8,558 nt of DNA from Candidatus Poribacteria bacterium (GCA_028824575.1 JAPPDN010000552.1:291-8848), one strand, 5' to 3'; shown: positions 1 to 6,196, counted from the stretch's first letter. Notes: a model not told the origin generated them from the sequence alone. Numbers and translations are program-made.

Positions 1-780
1 GAGCACTTCACAGATAAACTCGTCTTCGTTGAGATGGAGACCTACCTGCGGTTCGCACATCACACCCCAAGCCCCGACTTCCGTTGCACCGGCGTGGTCG
101 TAAGCACGCGCACCCCAACGGGTCTCAATTCGTTCTTTTGTTGCGGGCAGACTCGCGCCCGGTTCACCCGCATGGATAGTAACCCGCACTGAAGACGCTT
201 CGCTCAGATTGATACCGTCTTGTTCAGCGACTTCAGCGAGTCGGAGTGCATAAGTCGGTGTGGCGATGAGTACTGTCACATCGTTACTGAGAATGGCGCG
301 GATCCGCTGATCCGAAGTCATACCACCGTTTGGGATTGTGAGCGCGCCGAGCTGCTGCGCGCCGTGATAGGCACTCCAGAAACCGATAAACGGACCGAAT
401 GAGAAGGCGATCATCAACCGATCCGCTGAGGTCACACCAGCACCGCGATAGATTTCTCCCCAACATTTGCCCCACCAGTCCCACGATTCTGCTGTGTCCA
501 ACCATCGCAACGGCGCACCTGTCGTACCTGAAGTGCGATGGAGGCAAGTATACTGCTCCAGTGGAAAGGTGAGGTTTGTGCCGTAGGGCGGATGCGAAAC
601 TTGATCCGCGCTGAGTTCTTCTTTTGTCGTAAAAGGCAGCTGCTGATAATCCGCCAGCGTTTTCACATCGTTTGGATCCGTAATTCCTGCTTCGGTGAGT
701 TTTTGTCGATAGAATGCGTTTGTCTCTAACACCAGAGCAAGCATCTCGCGGAAGCGGTTTAATTGTGTTTGTATATCCAT
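1..780 (-). CDS. PaaK-type (phenylacetate-CoA ligase-like) adenylate-forming enzyme, C-terminus cut off
   Basis: The frame from the ATG at 780 stays open for 260 codons to the window edge. The family activates a carboxylic acid with ATP to an acyl-adenylate and usually transfers it to CoA, in the cytoplasm. Visible marks are the N-terminal FYRQKL and LPFTTKEEL segments (about residues 23-56), the phosphate-binding loop TSGTTG at 83-88, GEPG near 205-208, and DHAGATEVG at 228-236, where PaaK relatives carry their adenine-binding segment. PaaK proteins are usually about 430 residues, so roughly 60% is present and the C-terminal lid domain lies outside. The start is only 3 bases after the stop of the radical SAM gene and has no clear Shine-Dalgarno, which suggests translational coupling. 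The acid used cannot be read; phenylacetate is only the family name, and aryl, fatty or amino acids are alternatives. Confidence 0.88.
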   Translation of the reverse strand, partial: MDIQTQLNRFREMLALVLETNAFYRQKLTEAGITDPNDVKTLADYQQLPFTTKEELSADQVSHPPYGTNLTFPLEQYTCLHRTSGTTGAPLRWLDTAESWDWWGKCWGEIYRGAGVTSADRLMIAFSFGPFIGFWSAYHGAQQLGALTIPNGGMTSDQRIRAILSNDVTVLIATPTYALRLAEVAEQDGINLSEASSVRVTIHAGEPGASLPATKERIETRWGARAYDHAGATEVGAWGVMCEPQVGLHLNEDEFICEVL

Positions 781-783
781 GTA

Positions 784-2124
784 TTAGGTATATCGTGTGT
801 TCTGGTATTCAGGGGCATAGAACGCTGGCAGCAAACTATCGACTCGGAGCAAACCTCGCTGTGTCAGTTGGATCTCATCTGACGCAGCATTGACGCGCAG
901 CATACCGTCGTTTTGCAGTTTTTCGTAGGCTTCGGCATAAATATCGAGGATATCTGCATTGAACTTCGCTTGGAAGTAGGACGGACTGATTTTACCGAGT
1001 TTGAGTTGCAGTATCATCTCACGCGTCAATCGTTCAGATTCCGTCGGTTTCAGGGCGCGGTAAATTGGGAGTCTATCTTCCGCAAGGTTGCCGAGGTAGT
1101 CTCCCCATGAGGGCGCGTTCTGAAAGTGGATTCCGCTGAGATGCGAAAAAGAAGCAACGCCTGTGCCTATCATATCACTGCCCTGCCAGACTGCGTCGCG
1201 ATAGACGAACTGACAGTGTTTATCTTTCTTCAGAACAGTGTACGCACTGGATTGTTCATAACCCGCTTGCGCGAATTGTTCAAAAGCGTATTGGTGCCAT
1301 TCACGCTTCAACTTCCAATCTGCCACCGGCAATGCGTCGCCACCGAGGATGTCCTTGGAATAGACGGTATTGAACGGCAGTTCGAGTTGATAGACGGTAA
1401 TGCTGTCCGGATCGAGTTCAATCGTCTTTCTGACGGTCTCACGCCAACTTTCCCATGTTTCGCCTATCATGCCTGAGATAAGGTCAATGTTAACCTGATC
1501 GAATGCTAATCCCTTTATCCACGGTGCGATGCGATAAACCTCTTTGGAAAGATGCGCTCTCCCGTTTTCAGCGAGGATCTCGTCGTTCAGATTCTCAACA
1601 CCGAGGCTGAGTCGGGTAACACCGATTTCTTTGATGGCATCGAGTTTCTTTTCCGTCAAGGTCCCGGGTTCACACTCAAACGCTACTTCTTCAGCCGCAT
1701 CCCACGGCATCACGTTTTTCACCCTATCAACGAGAGCCGTCAAGTGTTTGACGCTGATATAGGAGGGCGTACCACCGCCGAAATAGACGAAGCGTAACGG
1801 GCGATTTGCGATCGCGGGTTGTGCGCTATAAATTTCGACCTCTTTCGCGAGTGCGTTCAGATATGTATCAATCTCGGAACTGTTTTTGTCTGTGTAGACA
1901 CGAAAATAGCAGAATTTACACCGTTTCCGACAGAACGGGATATGGAGGTAGAGTCCTAAGTTTGCCTCTGGGCGCGGCGGTTCGTCGAGTATACGATGCA
2001 CTTCTGGCACATCGGATTCGCCCCATGTGGAATACGGTGGGTAGTTGGAAACGAAGACGCTCCCTACAGTTGTGTCCTTTGAATCTATGCCTGCTGTTGC
2101 GGGTTCCGGTTTTGTTTCAGGCAT
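784..2124 (-). CDS. HemN/HemW-like radical SAM protein (coproporphyrinogen III oxidase family, not canonical)
   Basis: This 446-residue protein has the radical SAM core followed by a HemN C-terminal domain. The [4Fe-4S] motif HIPFCRKRCKFCYF places the cluster cysteines at 65, 69 and 72. The SAM-binding GGGTPS is at 116-121, the ECEPGT strand at 150-155, and VNIDLISGM at 211-219. The C-terminal domain spans about 360-446 and ends LTQRGLLRVDSLLPAFY and then RYT. It lacks the extra cysteine of oxygen-independent HemN. The HNxxYW heme motif of HemW appears to be replaced by YRDAVW at 308-313. It is therefore probably neither HemN nor HemW but a related family with its own N-terminal segment (VSNYPPYSTW, 25-34). 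HemN-like enzymes can also be methyltransferases or cyclopropane-forming enzymes; the reaction here is unknown. The ATG start has a good AAAGGAG. The next gene downstream, a ligase, starts 3 bases later. Confidence 0.9.
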   Translation of the reverse strand: MPETKPEPATAGIDSKDTTVGSVFVSNYPPYSTWGESDVPEVHRILDEPPRPEANLGLYLHIPFCRKRCKFCYFRVYTDKNSSEIDTYLNALAKEVEIYSAQPAIANRPLRFVYFGGGTPSYISVKHLTALVDRVKNVMPWDAAEEVAFECEPGTLTEKKLDAIKEIGVTRLSLGVENLNDEILAENGRAHLSKEVYRIAPWIKGLAFDQVNIDLISGMIGETWESWRETVRKTIELDPDSITVYQLELPFNTVYSKDILGGDALPVADWKLKREWHQYAFEQFAQAGYEQSSAYTVLKKDKHCQFVYRDAVWQGSDMIGTGVASFSHLSGIHFQNAPSWGDYLGNLAEDRLPIYRALKPTESERLTREMILQLKLGKISPSYFQAKFNADILDIYAEAYEKLQNDGMLRVNAASDEIQLTQRGLLRVDSLLPAFYAPEYQNTRYT

Positions 2125-2132
2125 TGTTTCTA

Positions 2133-2139
2133 CTCCTTT
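2133..2139 (-). promoter_or_regulatory. Ribosome binding site of the radical SAM gene
   Basis: On the minus strand the sequence is AAAGGAG, eight bases before the ATG at 2124. It supports that start and is among the best Shine-Dalgarno matches in the window. Confidence 0.75.
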
Positions 2140-2162
2140 ATCTTGCTTACATGTGCCTTGAT

Positions 2163-2197
2163 ATTTATCTCATCCTGTGGCACCGGATGTGATTTAT
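2163..2197 (-). promoter_or_regulatory. 35-base near-perfect palindrome in the leader of the radical SAM gene
   Basis: The sequence is symmetric around base 2180: 13 of 17 pairs match, with cores CATCC/GGATG, GTG/CAC and ATC/GAT plus outer AT/AT. It lies between the possible promoter at 2232-2260 and the ATG at 2124. The centre leaves one base between GTG and CAC, so a complete RNA hairpin could not close there. That favours binding by a dimeric protein to DNA, although an RNA hairpin using only the outer arms is possible. Its role as an operator is inference. Confidence 0.4.
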
Positions 2198-2231
2198 GAT
2201 GTTGATATAAGTCTGTCTCATTTCGTAGCAT

Positions 2232-2260
2232 ACTATAACATGAAATAGGACATTTGTGCA
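2232..2260 (-). promoter_or_regulatory. Possible sigma70-like promoter for the radical SAM / ligase pair
   Basis: On the minus strand TGCACA (4 of 6 to TTGACA) is followed after 17 bases by TATAGT (5 of 6 to TATAAT). It lies in the 168-base gap between the beta-propeller gene and the radical SAM gene, and predicts a leader of about 100 bases that contains the palindrome centred at 2180. The match is moderate and could be chance. Confidence 0.35.
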
Positions 2261-2292
2261 TCGCTGAGAGGTTTCCACTTCATACATCGGAA

Positions 2293-3537
2293 TCATCCAA
2301 AACAATAGAGGATCCCGTCCTCAGTGCCGATGTAGATTTTACCGTCTGAGACACTCGGAGATGCGGTGATAGACGAACCTGTCGCAAATTCCCACACCGA
2401 TTCTCCGGTCGTAATATCTAATGCGATGAACACCCCGCGGGTTGTCCCGAAAAAGGCATGTGTGCCAGCAATAACAGCGGAGGACTCAACGCTGGATTTG
2501 CTGGTATAAGTCCATATCGGTTCTCCGGTCTCCCGTGAGAGGGCGTGCACCATCTTATCGCGTCCGCCAATAATAACGCTGTTCTCGGTGAGGGCGGCTG
2601 AGGCGAAGAATGGAAATTGCCGTTTTGGGTGCCGATACCGCCACGCGATCTCCCCTGTGTCTAATGCGACTCCCAATATTTCGGTGCCATACGTGCCACA
2701 ATAGACCCTATTTTGTGAAATCGCAGGACTTGCAGCGACATACGCGCCGAGTTCTACCTGTTGGGTTTGTGTACCGCCGTCAATGCTGATAACACGGAGG
2801 TAACTGTCGCATCCGGTGACAATCACGAAGTTTTTGGCATCACCAGATCCGCTTTCAGGTTGTGTCCAGACACCGGGGGTACCATGGACATATCCTTCTG
2901 TCTCAAATTTCCAGACCAACGCTCCGTTTTCGCGGTTGAGGCAGTAGAGGAATCCGTCGTAGGAACCGAATAACACACGGTCGCCAGCAAAATTTGCCGA
3001 TGATATAATTTCACCCTCTGTCTGAAACCGCCATTTCATTTCGTGGGTGTTGAGGTCTACTGCATGAAAGACACCATCGCCGTCACCGAAGTAGACAACA
3101 CCATCTTGGATGGCAGGCGACGCTTTGATTGAACTATTCGTCTGGTACGTCCATCTCTTCTCGCCTGTTTCTGCATTGATGGCGTAGAGGATACCATCCA
3201 ACGCGCCGATATAGACTGTTCCATCAACGACTGCGGCGGTGGACTCAATCATATCTCCTGCTTGAAAAGTCCAGAGCAATTGCGGATTGTTAGGAAGTTC
3301 GGAATCCGCAACACCGGTGAGTTGTGGGTTGCCACGAAAACTTGTCCAGTCACCAAGTGTTGCATTTGCAATGCTAAGCAAAAGGATAAGAATAAGAAAA
3401 GTAGCAGGCACACGCCGTTGTGCCGTAGCCATTAATCTCTTAAAAGTAGCAGGCACACGCCGTTGTGCCATAACCTTCGGTTTCTTTGGGTGTGTTGGAT
3501 TACGTACAAATGCTTGTATTTCAATAAACCTGTTCAT
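2293..3537 (-). CDS. Secreted PQQ-like (WD40-like) beta-propeller repeat protein
   Basis: The mature part consists of about seven to eight repeats of roughly 40 residues with the pattern GxxDGxLYAxxxxTGxxxWxxxT, for example ALDGILYAINAETGEKRW (112-129) and DGKIYIGTEDGILYCF near the end. This is the PQQ-like propeller fold. I see no dehydrogenase catalytic part, so cofactor binding is not implied; binding or structural roles are likely. A hydrophobic stretch LILILLLSIANA (48-59) is a Sec signal with cleavage probably after ANA, followed by DWTSFRGN, a common start of such proteins. The listed ATG overlaps the dehydrogenase gene by 17 bases. Met23 (3471) and Met36 (3432) are alternative starts, and Met36 gives the most normal signal peptide (379 residues). 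Residues 24-32 and 39-47 are the identical AQRRVPATF, encoded by a duplicated palindromic DNA repeat. The start is the least certain part. Confidence 0.88.
   Translation of the reverse strand: MNRFIEIQAFVRNPTHPKKPKVMAQRRVPATFKRLMATAQRRVPATFLILILLLSIANATLGDWTSFRGNPQLTGVADSELPNNPQLLWTFQAGDMIESTAAVVDGTVYIGALDGILYAINAETGEKRWTYQTNSSIKASPAIQDGVVYFGDGDGVFHAVDLNTHEMKWRFQTEGEIISSANFAGDRVLFGSYDGFLYCLNRENGALVWKFETEGYVHGTPGVWTQPESGSGDAKNFVIVTGCDSYLRVISIDGGTQTQQVELGAYVAASPAISQNRVYCGTYGTEILGVALDTGEIAWRYRHPKRQFPFFASAALTENSVIIGGRDKMVHALSRETGEPIWTYTSKSSVESSAVIAGTHAFFGTTRGVFIALDITTGESVWEFATGSSITASPSVSDGKIYIGTEDGILYCFG
3397..3475 (-). repeat. Two in-frame copies of a 34-base palindrome-containing repeat inside the beta-propeller gene
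   Basis: The copies are 3397-3430 and 3442-3475, offset by 45 bases (15 codons), with two mismatches over 34 bases. A perfect 24-base core occurs at 3401-3424 and 3446-3469. Each contains GGCACA, six bases, then TGTGCC, so each could form a hairpin. Translated on the minus strand both give AQRRVPATF, once before and once inside the likely n-region of the signal peptide. The offset of whole codons keeps the frame open. A mobile or REP-like palindromic repeat that inserted and duplicated is the likely explanation. Confidence 0.8.
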
Positions 3538-4645
3538 AAAGTTTCATAAAATCGCTGATATTCAAAGGACGCGGGTTGAACTGCGCTGTCCACTGTGTCG
3601 CCGCTTCCTTTGCCAATGTCGGTAGGTCTGCTGTGCCTATCGTGTATTGGACAGGGTAATCCCGGAGTCTGTTCGGTAGATTACCAACCTGTTTTAGTTT
3701 TGTGATTCTGTCCGCTAAATCTCCGTCCGGGTACAGTTCATGATAGGCATCTCCTGCGATAGCACTATTGAATCGGATGACGTGCGGTAACATTAACGCG
3801 ACAGCAACACCGTGAATGACATCATATCTTGCTGTTAACGGATTGGCACAAGCGTGTGCAGCACCAAGCATTGAGTTTTCAATCGCCAGTCCAGCGAGAT
3901 AGGCACCAAACAGCATCTTGCTGCGCGCTGCGGAACTTTGGGCTTCAGCGAGACATGCCTCAAAGTTCGTGTTTAGCAACTCCCATGCGTGCCGTGCGAA
4001 CATACGGGACATTGGGTTATGTCGGGTTGAGACGAAGCTTTCAACGGCATGTGCGATGGCATCTATCGCCGTAATCGCTGCAATCGGTGTCGGCAAGGTC
4101 TTGGTGAGCGTCGCATCCAAAATTACGGTGCCGAACCGTGCCTTTTTATCCCCACACGCCATTTTAATGTGCGTCTCTGGTTGCGAGATGAGCGCGAACG
4201 ACTGTGCCTCGCTACCGGTACCAATAGTCGTCGGGATTCCGATAGAGGGCAGCATCGGTTCTGCCGCTTTGTTGGTGCCCCAATAATCCGCCATTTTACC
4301 GCCGTTTGTGAGCAGGAAGTTCGCACCTTTCGCACAATCCATTGAACTGCCGCCGCCGAGTCCGATGATGAGGTCTATTGGTGCGTTGGTTTCTGCAACT
4401 TCAACGGCGGCTTCGACATCCTCTGTCGTCGGGTTAGACGTGACATCGGCATAAACGTAAGCGGCGATCCTTTCGCTTTGCAGTGCTGAGAGGGCTCTCG
4501 CGAGGATACCTACCTTTTCGATGCCCGGATCTGTCGTGAGAAGAATCCGACTGCCACCGAGTGAACGCGTCAACTCACCGAGCCTTTCAATCGTGTTATC
4601 ACCGTAGATGATCTGTTGTTTCAGTTCACAATCGAAGGTTTCCAT
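3521..4645 (-). CDS. Iron-containing (group III) alcohol dehydrogenase
   Basis: The 374-residue length is normal for this family, which oxidises alcohols or reduces aldehydes and ketones with NAD(P) at an active-site metal, in the cytoplasm. The nucleotide-binding loop GLGGGSSMDCAKG is at 95-107 and the substrate/nucleotide segment GIPTTIGTGSEA at 136-147. The expected metal ligands are visible: D195 and H199 in IDAIAHAVE, H264 in GAAHACANPL, and H278 in VIHGVA. Substrate cannot be read; butanol, lactaldehyde, propanediol, maleylacetate and phosphonoacetaldehyde-type enzymes all share these motifs. No strong ribosome binding site precedes the ATG; GGA seven bases upstream is the only hint. 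Its stop lies inside the start region of the beta-propeller gene, so the two are probably co-transcribed, although a functional link is not evident. Confidence 0.93.
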   Translation of the reverse strand: METFDCELKQQIIYGDNTIERLGELTRSLGGSRILLTTDPGIEKVGILARALSALQSERIAAYVYADVTSNPTTEDVEAAVEVAETNAPIDLIIGLGGGSSMDCAKGANFLLTNGGKMADYWGTNKAAEPMLPSIGIPTTIGTGSEAQSFALISQPETHIKMACGDKKARFGTVILDATLTKTLPTPIAAITAIDAIAHAVESFVSTRHNPMSRMFARHAWELLNTNFEACLAEAQSSAARSKMLFGAYLAGLAIENSMLGAAHACANPLTARYDVIHGVAVALMLPHVIRFNSAIAGDAYHELYPDGDLADRITKLKQVGNLPNRLRDYPVQYTIGTADLPTLAKEAATQWTAQFNPRPLNISDFMKLYEQVY

Positions 4646-4970
4646 AAATGAATCCGATATAATATGGAGCGCTTGTAATGCGTGCCGGTAGAAGATCGTG
4701 GTGTATGAATACTATAATCGTATTGTATAAATCCTATAAAAGGATACCAGAATCTGGAGTGGAAAGTCAAGGGAAAGGCGAATTGTTTCAGTGGTGTGAT
4801 TTTATGGAGGTTAAGAAGTGGTTGAGTTGTGTCGGTGTTAATCGTCTGAATAGCGGATTACATGGACTCTAACGATTTCGTGGATTAAGAAATCTTAAAG
4901 TTTGGTGGTGGATTCTGAAAATAAAAAGTTCAGCAGTGGACAGACATGACGGATGCATACGAAAACACAA

Positions 4971-5010
4971 AAATTCGTGAAATCTGCGCAATCTGCGTCA
5001 TCCGCGATTC
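4971..5010. repeat. Degenerate 10-base tandem repeat (AATCTGCGTC type)
   Basis: Consecutive decamers AAATCTGCGC (4980-4989), AATCTGCGTC (4990-4999) and ATCCGCGATT (5000-5009) follow a weaker unit AAATTCGTGA (4971-4980). The period is close to one helical turn. I recall similar text in intergenic regions of other bacteria, but could not compare here. Function unknown. Confidence 0.45.
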
Positions 5011-5016
5011 AGACAA

Positions 5017-5102
5017 TTTATTAGGGGTGATCCATAAATCAGAGAAGCTTCCGAATGTGAACGGAAACCTACACTGAACGATTATGGACCACCCTCAATT
5101 AA
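5017..5102. repeat. 86-base imperfect palindromic element (MITE-like)
   Basis: The 20-base arms at 5017-5036 and 5083-5102 match inverted at 16 of 20 positions, sharing GGGTG and TCCATA. Inside lies a smaller inverted repeat, TTCCG (5049-5053) and CGGAA (5062-5066). It sits 26 bases after the LamG stop. There is no poly-T run typical of an intrinsic terminator, so a small non-autonomous mobile element or REP-like hairpin is preferred, though it may still stop transcription from the LamG gene. Confidence 0.5.
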
Positions 5103-5127
5103 ACTATCGATTTACAAAACGCGTAGC

Positions 5128-5967
5128 TTACCTATAGGCAGACTTCAAGCCCCCCCAAGTTGTGCTGAGTTTGTCAGTCGGTTCGACGCTGGTCGTTGCA
5201 TCGACAAAAGGGTCGTCAGGTCCAGTAGCGAGATGTGCAATCTCATCAGCACTGAGCGGTCGATGGAACAACAGAAACTCGTCCAAAAGCCCGTTGTACG
5301 CCCATGTAGGTCCCACATTGGCATCAAACGCACCTGCCTCTGAACCGATTCCGATAAACCCGAACCGTGCCTGCCCCGCACCGATAACTTCTGCCGGTGC
5401 CTCAATTTCGTCATCTAACTTCCCATCAACATAGATCCGTTTCATTGTCCCATCAAATGTTGCGGCTATATGGTGCCACTCATCATCGGCGACATCTGTT
5501 TTACCGAACCAGTCATGGCAACACGGACAACAAGTGTCGAAAGCGACGAAAGTTGTTCCGTTGTTTCCACCCACGTCATCGCCAACAGCGAAACGGAAGA
5601 ATTCACTCCGATCCCATGAAACGACCATCCCTCTTACGCTTGTCTTAACCCAAGTGGCAAGGGTTATTTCCGCGAACGGGTCTGCATACATGTGCTCCCG
5701 TACCGAGATGTATTGGGCAGCATCCCCTGGGAACTGCATACAGCCTCCCACTTTGCCTGACACAATCTGCAAGTCGCTGCCGTGGAGGAAACCGTCATTC
5801 CCGTTGCCGGACACATCGGTAACATCATCCCCATCCTGAGTGTCCTCGTTGAAGCTATAATAGATAACAAGACCTTCTTCGCTAACGCTCTGCGCGTGGC
5901 ATGTCACCACCACTCCAGTCAGCATTAGGCTTAACATCAAAAATCTGAAAATAAAAGAGGTTTTCAT
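5128..5967 (-). CDS. Secreted LamG / concanavalin A-like domain protein
   Basis: This 279-residue protein has a Sec signal peptide (MKTSFIFRFLMLSLMLTGVV, cleavage probably after HAQ at 24-26) and one LamG jellyroll domain (about 32-247). Hallmarks are LVIYYSFNED (33-42), DVSGNGNDG (51-59), TLATWVKT (102-109), DDEWHHIAATFDG (161-173), IYVDGK (178-183) and GLLDEFLLFHRPLSADEI (226-243). Such domains usually bind carbohydrate or protein outside the cell; there is no catalytic domain. A rare cysteine cluster CCPCCH lies at 146-151. After a short linker the protein ends KLSTTWGGLKSAYR, which looks like a separate tail. The ATG at 5967 is chosen over an in-frame TTG at 5973 because AAGGAG lies seven bases before the ATG but touches the TTG. 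A promoter and long leader precede it. The ligand is unknown. Confidence 0.9.
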   Translation of the reverse strand: MKTSFIFRFLMLSLMLTGVVVTCHAQSVSEEGLVIYYSFNEDTQDGDDVTDVSGNGNDGFLHGSDLQIVSGKVGGCMQFPGDAAQYISVREHMYADPFAEITLATWVKTSVRGMVVSWDRSEFFRFAVGDDVGGNNGTTFVAFDTCCPCCHDWFGKTDVADDEWHHIAATFDGTMKRIYVDGKLDDEIEAPAEVIGAGQARFGFIGIGSEAGAFDANVGPTWAYNGLLDEFLLFHRPLSADEIAHLATGPDDPFVDATTSVEPTDKLSTTWGGLKSAYR

Positions 5968-5974
5968 TTTCAAT

Positions 5975-5980
5975 CTCCTT
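5975..5980 (-). promoter_or_regulatory. Ribosome binding site deciding the LamG start
   Basis: AAGGAG on the minus strand is seven bases before the ATG at 5967 and only one base before the upstream TTG at 5973, so translation should begin at the ATG. Confidence 0.75.
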
Positions 5981-6062
5981 ACTATGCAAGCACGTGTCGT
6001 GTGTATATATCTTCAAGAACGCTACTATTCCAGGACCGTAGTACTTACGCAAACTACGCAAC

Positions 6063-6130
6063 TATAGGTGAGATTTCCTAACCGCGCCTTGCTACCTTCA
6101 CAGAAGCTGCGGTTACAGACTACACCTACA
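6063..6130. repeat. 68-base inverted-repeat element in the LamG leader
   Basis: The left arm 6063-6086 and right arm 6107-6130 are imperfect inverted copies sharing TAGGTG at the outside and TAACCGC at the inside, with one gap and several mismatches between. The 20-base centre could close a hairpin. It would be transcribed as part of the untranslated leader of the LamG mRNA. Confidence 0.5.
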
Positions 6131-6137
6131 ATAGAAG

Positions 6138-6192
6138 CAAATTTACCTAAGTCCTAAAATTGATTGGATTCTATAGTTTATTGGTAAATTTG
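6138..6192. repeat. Perfect 10-base inverted repeat flanking the LamG promoter core
   Basis: CAAATTTACC at 6138-6147 and GGTAAATTTG at 6183-6192 are exact reverse complements, 35 bases apart. The right copy overlaps the -35 and spacer, and the left copy lies just past the expected transcription start, an arrangement compatible with paired operators or with the ends of a small inserted element. Confidence 0.5.
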
Positions 6193-6196
6193 TCAA
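6168..6196 (-). promoter_or_regulatory. Strong sigma70-like promoter for the LamG gene
   Basis: On the minus strand a perfect TTGACA (6191-6196) is followed by exactly 17 bases and TAGAAT (6168-6173, 5 of 6 to TATAAT). Transcription would begin near 6161, giving a leader of roughly 190 bases before the ATG at 5967. It is the best promoter match I found in the window. Confidence 0.65.

Larger units (their letters stand above)
4646..5127. other. 482-base stretch without a gene
   Basis: This lies between the LamG gene stop and the start of the dehydrogenase. No frame looks coding; the longest plus-strand frame (4678-4872) has no ribosome binding site and no family resemblance. It contains an AT-rich part (4700-4745) with a small ATCCT/AGGAT inverted repeat at 4731-4745, a 10-base periodic repeat at 4971-5010, and an 86-base palindromic element at 5017-5102. 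A dehydrogenase promoter should be here, but I see only a weak TATTAT at 4659-4664 on the minus strand without a matching -35. Confidence 0.6.

Noticed and set aside
1806..2192. Plus-strand open frame of 128 codons antisense to the radical SAM gene
   Set aside because: It mirrors a well-supported minus-strand gene, and its sequence is arginine- and cysteine-rich without any family pattern.
3390..3432. Possible twin-arginine (Tat) signal from RRVPATFL in the beta-propeller protein
   Set aside because: The RR comes from the duplicated repeat and the following residues do not match the RRxFLK consensus; a Sec signal explains the region.
2293..3537. Identity as a PQQ-dependent alcohol or glucose dehydrogenase
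   Set aside because: Only propeller repeats are visible; the long enzyme length and catalytic residues of those dehydrogenases are missing.
4713..4718. Perfect TATAAT on the plus strand
   Set aside because: There is no -35 at a usable distance and no plus-strand gene downstream; the region is simply AT-rich.
4731..4745. ATCCT/AGGAT hairpin
   Set aside because: A five-base stem without a T run is too weak to call a terminator, and no gene ends next to it.
4678..4872. Plus-strand open frame of 64 codons in the gene-free stretch
   Set aside because: It has no ribosome binding site, no promoter spacing, no recognisable composition or motif, and is the size expected by chance.
5890..5967. Possible lipoprotein signal on the LamG protein because of Cys23 in the signal peptide
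   Set aside because: The residues before it (VVVT) do not fit a lipobox, whereas HAQ is a good signal peptidase I site.
5968..5973. TTG start six bases before the LamG ATG
   Set aside because: The AAGGAG would be only one base from it, while the spacing to the ATG at 5967 is ideal.
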